Part shown: positions 38,674 through 47,513 of the stretch, in pieces
Numbering within the stretch: the first letter of the stretch is position 1
How the letters are laid out: every line of letters starts with the position of its first letter
Source: Crocinitomicaceae bacterium
Lineage (GTDB): Bacteria > Bacteroidota > Bacteroidia > Flavobacteriales_D > Crocinitomicaceae
Reading direction: 5' to 3'
Length of the DNA: 52,720 nucleotides
Assembly: GCA_023262855.1 (NCBI GenBank)
Contig: JALQYQ010000024.1
Span: 1 to 52,720, forward strand
Notes under the pieces: model-generated
Told to the model about the DNA's origin: nothing
What the model saw: only the letters and a program-made list of their open reading frames with translations
Databases searched by the model: none
Position numbers and translations under genes: made by a program

Positions 38674-40857
38674 ATGGCAGATAACGATCTTAAAGATGCA
38701 CTTCGCAAATATTTTGGATTCGATAGCTTTAAAGGGAAACAAGAAAGTATTATAACAAATGTCTTAGAAGGAAACAATTCATTTGTTATAATGCCAACTG
38801 GTGGTGGTAAATCAATGTGTTACCAACTTCCAGCCTTGTTAAAAGAAGGGACAGCTATAGTCGTTTCACCTTTGATTGCGTTGATGAAAAATCAGGTGGA
38901 TGCAATTCGAAATGTGAGCGATAATGAAGCAGTGGCTCATTTCATGAATTCCTCTTTGACCAAAACCGAAATTACCAAGGTGAAGCAGGATATTCAGGAT
39001 GGCAAAACAAAATTATTATATGTTGCGCCTGAATCACTCACAAAACAAGAGAACATTGATTTTTTAACGTCGGTCAATATTTCATTTTTTGCAATTGATG
39101 AGGCTCATTGTATTTCTGAGTGGGGACATGATTTCAGACCTGAATACAGAAGACTAAGAGAGATTTTTGAGAAAATTTCAAATGTTCCAATTATTGCCTT
39201 AACCGCAACAGCTACACCAAAGGTTCAATATGATATTCAAAAGAACTTGAACATGTTGGATGCTGTAGTTTTCAAATCATCTTTCAACCGAGATAATTTA
39301 TATTACGAGATTCGCCCGAAACGTGAAGTTGAAAAGCAAATCATTCGATACATACGCACGAAAGAAGGTAAAAGCGGTATTATCTATTGTTTAAGCAGAA
39401 AAAAGGTTGAAGAATTAGCTGAACTGTTGCAAGTCAATGGAATTAATGCCTTAGCATATCATGCAGGATTGGATGCGCACACACGAGCGAAACATCAGGA
39501 TATGTTCCTTATGGAAGAAGCAGATGTAATTGTTGCAACAATTGCGTTTGGAATGGGAATTGACAAGCCAGATGTGCGTTATGTGATTCACCATGATATT
39601 CCGAAATCATTGGAAAGTTATTACCAGGAAACTGGACGCGCAGGACGCGATGGAGGAGAAGGTGAGTGTGTTGCTTTTTATAGTTACAAAGACATTGAAA
39701 AATTAGAAAAGTTCTTACAAGGCAAGCCAGTTGCTGAACAAGAAATTGGCAAACAGCTCTTAAGTGAAATCGTGTCGTATGCAGAAACTTCTGTTTGTCG
39801 CCGTAAGTTTATTCTTCATTATTTTGGGGAGACGTTCGATGAAAAAGGATGTAATGAATACTGTGACAATTGTAAACACCCGAAAGAGCGACGTGAAGGA
39901 AAGGAATTCGTTTTAATGTTGTTGAATGCTGTGCAAGATTTGCAAGAAATGCAAAAAGCAAAACATTATTGCGCTTATTTATCAGGAAATGTAACGTCTG
40001 ACATTAAAAGTTATAAGCATAATTTGCTTCCTGGTTTTGGATGTGGAAAAGAGCGTGATGAGCATTTTTGGAATGCCGTAATTCGCCAGGTGATTGTTGC
40101 AGGCCTTGTATACAAGGACATTGAAACCTATGGAACTTTAAAACTTTCAGATGAAGGTAAAGCTTTTCTTGCCAATCCTCAGTCGTTTAGTTTGATTAAA
40201 GAACATGATTTCTCTAATACTGATGACGATGATGCCGGAATAAACGTAGGTGGAAAAGGAGGAGCATTTGATGATGTTTTGTATGATCTTTTGGTTGATT
40301 TACGCAAATCGATTTCGAAACAAAAGAACATTCCACCTTTTGTGATTTTCCAAGAGCCATCGCTAAAGGATATGTGTTTTCAATATCCGATCACAATGGA
40401 TGAATTGACAAACATACAAGGTGTTGGTACCGGAAAAGCTTCTCGCTATGGGGCACCTTTTTTAGCGCTAATCCAAAAATATGTTGAGGAAAATGACATC
40501 GAACGTCCTCAAGATATGGTCGTTAAATCGTTAGTCAACAAATCTGGCTTAAAAGTTCAATTGATTCAAAATATAGATCGTAAACTTCCATTGGAAGATA
40601 TTGGTCGTGCACAAGGCAAATCAATAGATGAGGTAATTGAAGAAATTGAAGCAATTGTTTCTTCCGGAACACGTGTCAATATCAATTATTACATCGATGA
40701 TATTCTAGATGCGGATAACCAAGAGGAAATATATGAGTATTTCTCCGAAGCAGAAACGGATGAAATCGCACAAGCATACGAAGAATTTGATGGGGATTAC
40801 ACTGAAGAAGAACTTCGTTTAATGCGCATAAAATTTATGAGTGAGATGGCAAATTAA
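38674..40857 (+). CDS. recQ: ATP-dependent DNA helicase RecQ
   Basis: A 727-residue RecQ from the ATG at 38674. Order: helicase core with Walker A MPTGGGKSMCYQLP, Walker B AIDEAHCISEWGHDFRPEYRRL, motif III ALTATAT and motif VI YYQETGRAGRDG; a zinc-binding domain with the cysteines CRRKFILHYFGE ... GCNEYCDNC; an RQC winged helix; and one HRDC domain near 535-610 (LVDLRKSISKQKNIPPFVIFQ). A C-terminal acidic tail of about 100 residues (DILDADNQEEIYEYFSEAETDE) follows, as in other Bacteroidota. RecQ unwinds forks and junctions and often works with topoisomerase III, also encoded in this window but not nearby. Confidence 0.95.
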   Translation: MADNDLKDALRKYFGFDSFKGKQESIITNVLEGNNSFVIMPTGGGKSMCYQLPALLKEGTAIVVSPLIALMKNQVDAIRNVSDNEAVAHFMNSSLTKTEITKVKQDIQDGKTKLLYVAPESLTKQENIDFLTSVNISFFAIDEAHCISEWGHDFRPEYRRLREIFEKISNVPIIALTATATPKVQYDIQKNLNMLDAVVFKSSFNRDNLYYEIRPKREVEKQIIRYIRTKEGKSGIIYCLSRKKVEELAELLQVNGINALAYHAGLDAHTRAKHQDMFLMEEADVIVATIAFGMGIDKPDVRYVIHHDIPKSLESYYQETGRAGRDGGEGECVAFYSYKDIEKLEKFLQGKPVAEQEIGKQLLSEIVSYAETSVCRRKFILHYFGETFDEKGCNEYCDNCKHPKERREGKEFVLMLLNAVQDLQEMQKAKHYCAYLSGNVTSDIKSYKHNLLPGFGCGKERDEHFWNAVIRQVIVAGLVYKDIETYGTLKLSDEGKAFLANPQSFSLIKEHDFSNTDDDDAGINVGGKGGAFDDVLYDLLVDLRKSISKQKNIPPFVIFQEPSLKDMCFQYPITMDELTNIQGVGTGKASRYGAPFLALIQKYVEENDIERPQDMVVKSLVNKSGLKVQLIQNIDRKLPLEDIGRAQGKSIDEVIEEIEAIVSSGTRVNINYYIDDILDADNQEEIYEYFSEAETDEIAQAYEEFDGDYTEEELRLMRIKFMSEMAN

Positions 40858-40876
40858 TGCCGTCTCATTTTTTCTT
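40842..40876 (+). terminator. Terminator overlapping the recQ stop codon
   Basis: TGAGATGGC (40842-40850) and GCCGTCTCA (40859-40867) pair with one wobble, and a T-rich run follows. The stem uses the last recQ codons and the stop lies in the loop; the T-run enters the end of the convergent lipoprotein gene. Confidence 0.7.
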
Positions 40877-41305
40877 CTTAAAAATAAAGTTATGTACGCG
40901 ACTGACGTTATCACTAAATTCTAGTTGTAAGTCAGTATTGGTTGATACTAAGATTCGGTACTTAATTGTATCGATTGGAAGATTGGAAGAATTCATTTTT
41001 ATCACATTCATGTAACGGCCTTTATCAATCATTTCAATTCTGCCGTTTTCGTAAAAATACCCTGATTCAGCATCAAACGAATAAGTAACGTTGGATGAGT
41101 AAAGTGAATTTTCTTTAAAATGATCAACACTTGTAAAGTTCATTTCGCCTGAAACACTCGCATAAAAATTAAGTCCATTTGCTTCTGTTCGCTTGTAACT
41201 TATAATTTCCCATGTTCCATCTATTTTTTTTTGTGCGCTTTTTTCTTTGTCGCATGAAATAACAAGAATAGGAAAAAGCAAGAAAATGAAAATTCTATTT
41301 AACAT
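40865..41305 (-). CDS. Lipocalin-like lipoprotein of unknown function
   Basis: A 146-residue protein with a type II signal (MLNRIFIFLLFPILVISCDKEK; Cys 18). The mature part starts with IDGTWEIISYKRTEANGLNFYA, the usual opening of Bacteroidota lipocalin-like lipoproteins, followed by alternating beta strands (GEMNFTSVDHFKENSLYSSNVTYSF, IEMIDKGRYMNVIKM, YRILVSTNTDLQLEFS, VHNFIFKKKK). Such small barrels may bind a hydrophobic ligand, but none is known. It is convergent with recQ, with only seven bases between the stops. Confidence 0.75.
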   Translation of the reverse strand: MLNRIFIFLLFPILVISCDKEKSAQKKIDGTWEIISYKRTEANGLNFYASVSGEMNFTSVDHFKENSLYSSNVTYSFDAESGYFYENGRIEMIDKGRYMNVIKMNSSNLPIDTIKYRILVSTNTDLQLEFSDNVSRVHNFIFKKKK

Positions 41306-41379
41306 AAGCTATTCGATTTTATATGTGCTAAAAAAATTGCCTTGAGAGTTTTATTCTAAATACACAAAAAAAATAATCG

Positions 41380-42567
41380 TCAAAATGCAGCTAGACACAT
41401 TAGTTGAGTTCCAATCTTTAATGCTTGATTATCAATATTAAAACGTGGATGATGAACACCATAAGTTATGCCTTCTGCTTCATTTCTGACACCAAGTCTG
41501 AAAAAACAAACAGGAACTTCATGTGAATAAAATGCAAAATCTTCAGATGTTAATCGAATAGGTAGTTCTTCCACCAAATCCTGTCCAAGAAAGGAAATTG
41601 CCTTTTCACGGATTTTTCCTGTGACACCTGGATCATTTTCCAAATAAGGATATCCTTTGCTAATTTCTAATTCGACAGTTGCGCCGCTGCTTTCTGCGAT
41701 AAGTTTTATTTGTTTTTCAATTAATTCTAATGCTTCTGCTCGCCAGTCCTCATTCATGGTGCGAAATGTTCCTTTCAAATGAGCTTTTGACGGAATAATA
41801 TTGGTAGCACCAAGCGCTTCAAAATGTCCAAAAGAAAGTACACATGGAATTTTTGGATCACATTTTCTGCTCACAATTTGTTGCAATTGGGTAACGATAT
41901 TGGCACCAATCATAATTGGATCAATACATTGATTAGGAGTAGCACCGTGTCCGCCTTTACCGTTAATGGTCAAATGAATTTCATCGCAAGAAGCCATGTA
42001 AATTCCATCTTTAAAACCAACTTTTCCCACTTCCATATCAGGAAATACATGTAAAGCAACCATCTCAGAAACAGGTGGGTTTTCTAACACACCATCCTTT
42101 AACATCAGCGTTGCTCCACCTGGATTTTTTTCTTCGCCGGGTTGAAATATCAATTTAACTGGTGCAGGAAGTTCATTTCGTAATTCGAGAATTATTTCTG
42201 CCGCTCCCAAAAGAATTGCTGTGTGAACGTCATGTCCACAAGCATGCATAATTCCATCGTTTTTTGATTTACAAGCGATATCGTTCTCTTCGTGAATTGG
42301 TAAAGCATCTAAGTCAGCGCGTAATCCGATACATTTCATTTCTTCAGTGTGATGGTCTGCTCGAATGATTCCTACAATACCTGTGGTTCCAATACCAGTT
42401 TCGTGCTCAATCCCCAATTTTGTTAAAATTGAAGAAACGTATTCCATGGTTTTGAATTCCTGGTATGATAATTCAGGATGCATGTGCATGTGTTCACGGT
42501 AGGCAATTACTTTTTCGAAAATTGCTTCCGACTTTTCACGAATTAAATGATGAAGTGCTGTTTTCAT
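41380..42567 (-). CDS. M20-family amidohydrolase
   Basis: A 395-residue metallo-amidohydrolase of the hippurate/N-acyl-amino-acid (AmhX/IAA-amino-acid hydrolase) type. Metal-binding motifs: MHACGHDVHTAILLGAA, FQPGEEKNPGGATLML and, near the end, YGVHHPRFNID. The start at 42567 gives MKTALHHLIREKSEAIFEKVIAYREHMHMHPELSYQE, as expected; the frame is open 36 bases upstream but this covers the promoter. It would release an acyl group from an amide-linked substrate, probably an amino acid. It has its own promoter within the 3' end of the LuxE-like gene, so it can be expressed alone or with the upstream gene. Confidence 0.9.
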   Translation of the reverse strand: MKTALHHLIREKSEAIFEKVIAYREHMHMHPELSYQEFKTMEYVSSILTKLGIEHETGIGTTGIVGIIRADHHTEEMKCIGLRADLDALPIHEENDIACKSKNDGIMHACGHDVHTAILLGAAEIILELRNELPAPVKLIFQPGEEKNPGGATLMLKDGVLENPPVSEMVALHVFPDMEVGKVGFKDGIYMASCDEIHLTINGKGGHGATPNQCIDPIMIGANIVTQLQQIVSRKCDPKIPCVLSFGHFEALGATNIIPSKAHLKGTFRTMNEDWRAEALELIEKQIKLIAESSGATVELEISKGYPYLENDPGVTGKIREKAISFLGQDLVEELPIRLTSEDFAFYSHEVPVCFFRLGVRNEAEGITYGVHHPRFNIDNQALKIGTQLMCLAAF

Positions 42568-42572
42568 TGGTC

Positions 42573-42603
42573 TAAAAGTAAAACAATTCGTGGAATTACT
42601 CAA
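42573..42603 (-). promoter_or_regulatory. Promoter, TTG-N20-TACTTTTA, of the M20 gene
   Basis: On the minus strand TTG (42601-42603) and a seven-of-eight TAnnTTTG box (42573-42580) are 20 bases apart. The box ends five bases before the ATG at 42567, and the -33 element lies in the last codons of the LuxE-like gene. Confidence 0.55.
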
Positions 42604-43567
42604 TCATTAAATTACAACCTCGAATATCAGAATTATCAAATCGTCCAAGCAATTGAAATTTATTGTCCACAATTTTCCCTAAATCTTGCGTAGCAATAAA
42701 GCTGCAGCTGTAAATATTTGCTAGATCAATTACATTTATTCCACCTGTTTTTCCGTCTGATACATAGCTCAAAGGATCATTTGTGTCACGAATCAAAATT
42801 TTCATCCAAGCGGGTTGCGTAAAATAACCATCCTTATTGCTGTAGGCTTGAGATAATAGTTCGGTCATTCCGTATTCTGAACTAACGTACGGAACTTTTA
42901 ATCCAAACATTAATTCTTGATGAAGTTCTTCTTTTGTTAATTCTGCGCGTCTTCCTTTCATTCCACCCGTTTCAATTATAAGGGCATGTGAAAGGTCGGT
43001 TCCCTTTTCTGCTAAGTCGAGAAGTGCATAGGAAACGCCGAAAATCACAACTTTTTTCCCTGAAGAAAGTGCTTTATTATAGATCGATAGTACGTTCTCT
43101 AAGTCTTTCAACATAAATCCTGAAAGCTTCGATTGACTCAACTGAATCAATTTGTCAACCATGTAAACAAGACTCGAACTTCCCTGTTCGATATAATTTG
43201 GTAATAGTCCAAGAATTACTTGCTCTTCAGGATTTCCAATGTATTTTCGATAGGTTGCCTCAAATGATTTTTCATAGATAGAAGCTGAATGAATCAAATG
43301 CTTACTACGTGTTGAATCTGTTGTCCCACTGCTTAGAAATGTTAACTCAACATTTTCTGAATCACACGAAATGACTGAATGCGTTTTGAAAAACCCGATG
43401 GGTAAAAAAGGGATTTCTTCTAATGTTATCGGATTTGATTTTCCAATGGAATTAACAAAAGATCGATAAATAGAATTGTGCTGGTATTGAAAGTTAAAAA
43501 CCTCAAGTGCCGTCTTTTCAAACGATTCATCAGAATGGATAGAAAATACCCGATCGATCAATTCCAT
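42596..43567 (-). CDS. LuxE/PaaK-family acyl-activating protein
   Basis: A 323-residue protein of the LuxE acyl-protein synthetase family, which activates a fatty acid or other carboxylate as an acyl-adenylate. Visible motifs: the P-loop-like LSSGTTDSTRSKH at residues 78-90, LLPNYIEQGSSSLVYMVDKL, a nucleotide region ETGGMKGRRAELT (199-211) and the adenylation signature SSEYGMTELLSQAY (229-242). No luxC, luxD or luciferase genes are near. Stand-alone forms in Bacteroidota have no proven substrate. It follows an MFS transporter by three bases and precedes an M20 amidohydrolase, so a shared carboxylate or amide substrate is possible. Confidence 0.82.
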   Translation of the reverse strand: MELIDRVFSIHSDESFEKTALEVFNFQYQHNSIYRSFVNSIGKSNPITLEEIPFLPIGFFKTHSVISCDSENVELTFLSSGTTDSTRSKHLIHSASIYEKSFEATYRKYIGNPEEQVILGLLPNYIEQGSSSLVYMVDKLIQLSQSKLSGFMLKDLENVLSIYNKALSSGKKVVIFGVSYALLDLAEKGTDLSHALIIETGGMKGRRAELTKEELHQELMFGLKVPYVSSEYGMTELLSQAYSNKDGYFTQPAWMKILIRDTNDPLSYVSDGKTGGINVIDLANIYSCSFIATQDLGKIVDNKFQLLGRFDNSDIRGCNLMIE

Positions 43568-43570
43568 AAA

Positions 43571-44869
43571 TTAATGTGCAATTTCTTGAATTTCTTCTGG
43601 GTTGTGTTTGTGTTTGAAGAAAATGGCAAACAATATTGCTACTACTAAAGCATACAATGAGAAAGTGATCCAAATATTTTGCCAATCATTACTTCCATCG
43701 GCCAGTTTAAAGAACTTTTCAATTACAATTCCACTGGTATAACTTCCTAAAATAGCTCCAACACCATTTGTCATCATCATAAACAAGCCTTGAGCTGATG
43801 ATCTAATTTTTGATTCAGTAGTTGTTTCAACGAACAGCGAACCTGAAATATTGAAGAAGTCAAATGCCATTCCATAAACAATGCACGAAACAATTATCAT
43901 CCATAAACCTTCTGCGGGATTTCCAAATGCTAGTAAGCCAAAACGCAATACCCATGCAAACATGGAAATAAGCATTACTTGTTTTATTCCGAAGCGTTTT
44001 AAGAAAAAGGGAATGGCTAAAATGAATGCCGTTTCAGATATTTGTGAAATCGACATGATAATGGTTGAGTATTTAACTACCAATGAGTCGGCATATTGTG
44101 GTACATTTTTAAACTCAGAAAGGTAAAGGTCGCCATACATATTTGTTAATTGCAATGCAGCTCCAAGCAACATTGAGAACAAAAAGAAAAGCACCATTTT
44201 ATATTTTGCAAAAAGTTTAAATGCATCTAATCCTAAAGTTTCATAGATTGTCGCATTTTCTTTACTTATTTTTTGCGGTTTACATTTTGGCAAGGTAAAT
44301 GAATAAATTGCTAAGGCGATGGCTGCAAAACCTGCAATGTAAAATTGACCTGCTAATGCTTTGTTACCTGTTAGGTTTGTTGTCCACATGGCAACGATAA
44401 AACCGATAGTTCCCCAAACACGTATAGGTGGAAATACTTTAACAACGTCAAGTTTTTTCGATTTAAGTACATTATAAGCAACAGAGTTTGACAACGCAAT
44501 TGTTGGCATATAAAATATCATTGCTAGTAAGATTAACCAAAAAAAGGTGGAAGAATCATTAACGAATGGAATCCCCAATAGTGCAAGTCCACCGAAAAAA
44601 TGCAAAATTCCGTAAAGCTTTTCAGCATTTACCCATCTATCTGCTATGATTCCTGTAATTGTAGGCATAAAAAGGGAAGATAGTCCAAGTGTCGAAAAAA
44701 TTGCTCCAAACTCTGCTGGTCCCCATTTTTTTGTTTCAAACCAATAATTTGCAATTGTAATTAACCAAGCTCCCCAAATGAAAAACTGCATAAAGCTCAT
44801 AGCTATCAAGCGATATTTTATTGTTTGATTATCTGCTTGGATGGCTGATTTTTCTGAGTCGAGTAGCAT
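43571..44869 (-). CDS. MFS transporter, nucleoside-permease (NupG-like) type
   Basis: A 432-residue transporter with about twelve helices. It begins with a polar 20-residue tail, then YRLIAMSFMQFFIWGAWLITIANYWF, whose QFFxWGxW wording is typical of the NHS/NupG nucleoside:H+ symporter family; GIIADRW is the usual loop 2-3 motif, and IRVWGTIGFIVAMW marks helix 5. The substrate in Bacteroidota members is not certain and may be a nucleoside or a sugar. It overlaps nothing, but the LuxE-like gene starts three bases after its stop. Confidence 0.85.
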   Translation of the reverse strand: MLLDSEKSAIQADNQTIKYRLIAMSFMQFFIWGAWLITIANYWFETKKWGPAEFGAIFSTLGLSSLFMPTITGIIADRWVNAEKLYGILHFFGGLALLGIPFVNDSSTFFWLILLAMIFYMPTIALSNSVAYNVLKSKKLDVVKVFPPIRVWGTIGFIVAMWTTNLTGNKALAGQFYIAGFAAIALAIYSFTLPKCKPQKISKENATIYETLGLDAFKLFAKYKMVLFFLFSMLLGAALQLTNMYGDLYLSEFKNVPQYADSLVVKYSTIIMSISQISETAFILAIPFFLKRFGIKQVMLISMFAWVLRFGLLAFGNPAEGLWMIIVSCIVYGMAFDFFNISGSLFVETTTESKIRSSAQGLFMMMTNGVGAILGSYTSGIVIEKFFKLADGSNDWQNIWITFSLYALVVAILFAIFFKHKHNPEEIQEIAH

Positions 44870-44881
44870 AGTTAAAAGTGT

Positions 44882-45475
44882 TTAATTACTAGAACGCTTG
44901 TTGATTTCGTCACGAATTCTCGATGCAAGTTCGTAATCTTCGTTTTCTATGGCTTCACTTAATTGAACTTCAAGTTCTTCAACTGTATAAGAACCTAGGG
45001 ATCCTTCAGTTGCTTTTTCTAATTCTTCTTCAATATTGAAATCGTCATCTTCTTTTTCTTGATTGTCATCCATCATAATTCCAGCACTGGATAAGATACT
45101 TTCGAAAGTATAAATCGGACAATTAAAACGAACGCCAATAGCAATAGCGTCGGAAGTGCGCGCATCAATTTCAGTTACTTGTCCATCGCGTTCACAAATT
45201 AATTTCGAGTAAAAAATACCTTCTACCAAATTATAAATTACGATTTCAGTAACATTGATTGAGAATGATTGAGCAAAATTCTTGAAAAGATCATGTGTTA
45301 AAGGACGCGTTGGAGTCATTTTTTCCAATTCGATAGCAATTGCTTGGGCCTCAAATCCACCAATAATAATTGGCAATTGGCGTTTACCTCCCGATTCCGC
45401 AAGTACTAAAGCATATGCTCCAGATTGCGTTTGACTGTAAGATAATCCTGCTATTTCAAGTTTAATTTTCTCCAT
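44882..45475 (-). CDS. Bifunctional nuclease (DUF151) with UVR domain
   Basis: A 197-residue protein from the ATG at 45475 (MEKIKLEIAGLSYSQTQSGAYALVLAE). Residues 1-128 form the bifunctional-nuclease domain, with LPIIIGGFEAQAIAIELEKMTPTRPLTHDLF and EIDARTSDAIAIGVRFNCPIY. After an acidic linker (about 130-155) a UvrB/UvrC-like helical hairpin follows (EELEVQLSEAIENEDYELASRIRDEINKR). The domain is named from plant and archaeal members with RNase and DNase activity; bacterial function is not settled. The UVR hairpin suggests contact with a partner such as Clp or Uvr proteins. It is downstream of etfA with a hairpin between. Confidence 0.9.
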   Translation of the reverse strand: MEKIKLEIAGLSYSQTQSGAYALVLAESGGKRQLPIIIGGFEAQAIAIELEKMTPTRPLTHDLFKNFAQSFSINVTEIVIYNLVEGIFYSKLICERDGQVTEIDARTSDAIAIGVRFNCPIYTFESILSSAGIMMDDNQEKEDDDFNIEEELEKATEGSLGSYTVEELEVQLSEAIENEDYELASRIRDEINKRSSN

Positions 45476-45509
45476 CCTTCTACTAATCCTTCGAGTTTCA
45501 AGAAACAAT

Positions 45510-45533
45510 TAGGGAAGCAATTTTGCTTCCCTA
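45510..45533 (-). terminator. Terminator-like hairpin after etfA
   Basis: TAGGGAAGCA / TGCTTCCCTA, a perfect ten-base stem with a four-base loop. The following minus-strand run is only moderately T-rich (ATTGTTTCTT), so some read-through into the nuclease gene is likely. Confidence 0.65.
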
Positions 45534-45574
45534 CTGCATCAATATCAATGTAAAAATACTATTTCTATTAAATA

Positions 45575-46519
45575 TTAGTGTCCTGAAGAACGGAATTTTT
45601 TAACCGCTTCCGTCAATCTTGGCAATACTTCAAATGCATCACCAACAACACCGTAATCTGCTGCTTTAAAGAATGGTGCTTCAGCATCTGTGTTAATTAC
45701 CACAATTACTTTCGAACCATTTACTCCAGCTAAATGTTGGATTGCTCCAGAAATTCCAGCTGCAATGTACAAATTTGGACGAATCGCCACACCTGTTTGT
45801 CCAACGTGTTCGTGGTGAGGTCTCCAGCCAATATCAGCAACTGGACGAGAACATGCTGTTGCTGCACCCAATGCTTTTGCTAAATCTTCTACCATTCCCC
45901 AGTTTTCAGGGCCTTTTAATCCACGACCTGCAGAAACAACTAATTCAGCTTCTGGTAATGGAATTTCACCCTCAGGTTTTTTCGTGCTTACGATTGTGAT
46001 TTTTGAATCACCTGCATTTCCTGCGAAATCTTCAACACCACAAGCAGAACCATTTGCTTCAGGTTGTAAACTGTTTGGTAACAACGAAATGATTTTAACC
46101 GCTGAATTAACTTTTACAGCACCAAATGCTTTTCCTGAGAATACGTTAACGTTTATCGTACCATCTGCATTTGGAATATCAATCGCACCAGAAACTAACC
46201 CAGCTTTTAAACAAACTGATAATCTTGGCGCAACCGCTTTTGCAATAATGTCGTGGGAGAATACAATTGTTGTTGCTCCAACTGACGTTGCTGCAGAAGC
46301 AATTAAACGTGTTAATTGTTGTGCATCATCTCCACTCAATGAACGATCAACAAGTACTTTAGTAGCACCGTAATTCCCCAAAGTTGCAAGCGTTGCTGCG
46401 TCTGCGTTACCAGAAGTAATCACCGTAACATCAGCGCCTAATTTTTTTCCGTAAGTAACAGCTTCAAAAGCAGATTTATGCAATCCATTGTTACTATTAA
46501 TATATACTAAAACTGACAT
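45575..46519 (-). CDS. etfA: Electron transfer flavoprotein alpha subunit
   Basis: A 314-residue EtfA, the FAD-binding subunit that takes electrons from acyl-CoA dehydrogenases. The C-terminal FAD domain is clear: [59 protein letters not shown] and [25 protein letters not shown], and the tail [10 protein letters not shown]. The N-terminal domain starts [22 protein letters not shown]. It follows etfB with an 11-base gap. The pair is transcribed leftward from a promoter in front of etfB and would pass electrons to the respiratory chain during fatty or amino acid breakdown. Confidence 0.96.
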   Translation of the reverse strand: MSVLVYINSNNGLHKSAFEAVTYGKKLGADVTVITSGNADAATLATLGNYGATKVLVDRSLSGDDAQQLTRLIASAATSVGATTIVFSHDIIAKAVAPRLSVCLKAGLVSGAIDIPNADGTINVNVFSGKAFGAVKVNSAVKIISLLPNSLQPEANGSACGVEDFAGNAGDSKITIVSTKKPEGEIPLPEAELVVSAGRGLKGPENWGMVEDLAKALGAATACSRPVADIGWRPHHEHVGQTGVAIRPNLYIAAGISGAIQHLAGVNGSKVIVVINTDAEAPFFKAADYGVVGDAFEVLPRLTEAVKKFRSSGH

Positions 46520-46530
46520 AATCTGATTTA

Positions 46531-47271
46531 TTAAATAACTTTTGCTTCGTTGTGTAACAATTCTACCAATTCATCCATGTTTGTTGGATCAATCATTTTG
46601 CAAGCTGATTTCGCATTCGGCATTGAATATGAAACATATGAAGTCAATGCTTCAACAGCTACAGGAGCTACAACTTGTAATGGTTTTGTTCGAGCAGCCA
46701 TAATTCCCCGCATGTTTGGAATACGCTGTTCAGCCATTCCTTTTGCACAAGAAACAACTGCTGGTAATGCAACTTCTACAACTTCAAGTCCACCAACGAT
46801 TTCTCTTTCTAATGACAAAGTTGAACCATTCACATCCAGTTTAGTTGCTAATGAAACGAATGGCAAATCAAGAGATTCAGCAATCATTCCAGCAACTTGA
46901 GAACCATTGTAATTAATCGTCTCTTTTCCTGTTAGCACTAAGTCAAAACCATTTGATTTTGCGTACTCAGCAATTTGAACAGCTGTGTAATATGCATCAG
47001 TTGGGTCAGCATCAATGCGAACTGCATCATCTGCTCCAATCGCTAATGCTTTACGTATAATCGCTTCATCTGCTGCAGAACCAACAGAAACGATTGTTAC
47101 GTTTCCACCAAGAGTTTCTTTAATTTCAAGTGCACGCACTAAGGCATACCACTCATCATACGGATTCACAATATATTGAACACCATTCTCATCGAATTTC
47201 GTGTTGTTATCTGTGAATGCAATTTTCGAAGTTGTATCTGGTGATTTACTGATACATACAAGTATTTTCAT
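46531..47271 (-). CDS. etfB: Electron transfer flavoprotein beta subunit
   Basis: A 246-residue EtfB, the AMP-binding partner of EtfA. The start at 47271 gives MKILVCISKSPDTTSKIAF, the standard N-terminus; the open frame extends to 47319 but those residues span the promoter. Motifs: VNPYDEWYALVRALEIKE, ALAIGADDAVRI, FDLVLTGKETINYNGSQVAGMIAE and PNMRGIMAARTKPLQV, the usual recognition loop region. It is the first gene of the etfBA pair and divergent from pdhB. Confidence 0.96.
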   Translation of the reverse strand: MKILVCISKSPDTTSKIAFTDNNTKFDENGVQYIVNPYDEWYALVRALEIKETLGGNVTIVSVGSAADEAIIRKALAIGADDAVRIDADPTDAYYTAVQIAEYAKSNGFDLVLTGKETINYNGSQVAGMIAESLDLPFVSLATKLDVNGSTLSLEREIVGGLEVVEVALPAVVSCAKGMAEQRIPNMRGIMAARTKPLQVVAPVAVEALTSYVSYSMPNAKSACKMIDPTNMDELVELLHNEAKVI

Positions 47272-47295
47272 GTTCTCGTTATTTTCTATCGTGCG

Positions 47296-47303
47296 CAAAT
47301 TTA
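47296..47303 (-). promoter_or_regulatory. -7 box TAAATTTG of etfBA
   Basis: Exact TAnnTTTG match on the minus strand, 24 bases before the etfB ATG. TTG triplets lie 17 and 22 bases upstream; neither has the preferred spacing. Confidence 0.5.
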
Positions 47304-47448
47304 AAACAATTATTCTCATTCAATGCAATGTTAGATACACAAGTTTGAAAAGTTTTATAATTTAAATTGAGTCTTGAAATAATGAAGAATGGTGATGTGA
47401 TAATGTGAATTGGAATTCAATCATATTGTGAACTTTTAAACTTCGGCT

Positions 47449-47478
47449 TTTGTCTTTCAACATATATTATTATTTTTG
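47449..47478 (+). promoter_or_regulatory. Promoter, TTTG-N18-TATTTTTG, of pdhB
   Basis: TTTG at 47449-47452 and an exact TAnnTTTG box at 47471-47478. The ATG is 35 bases after the box. Confidence 0.65.
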
Positions 47479-47513
47479 GCGTCCACTTGTGGAATAAAAT
47501 TAGTCGATAAAGT

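Noticed and set aside
42596..43567. LuxE homologue as evidence of bioluminescence
   Set aside because: No luxA, luxB, luxC or luxD is present; stand-alone LuxE-like proteins are common in Bacteroidota.
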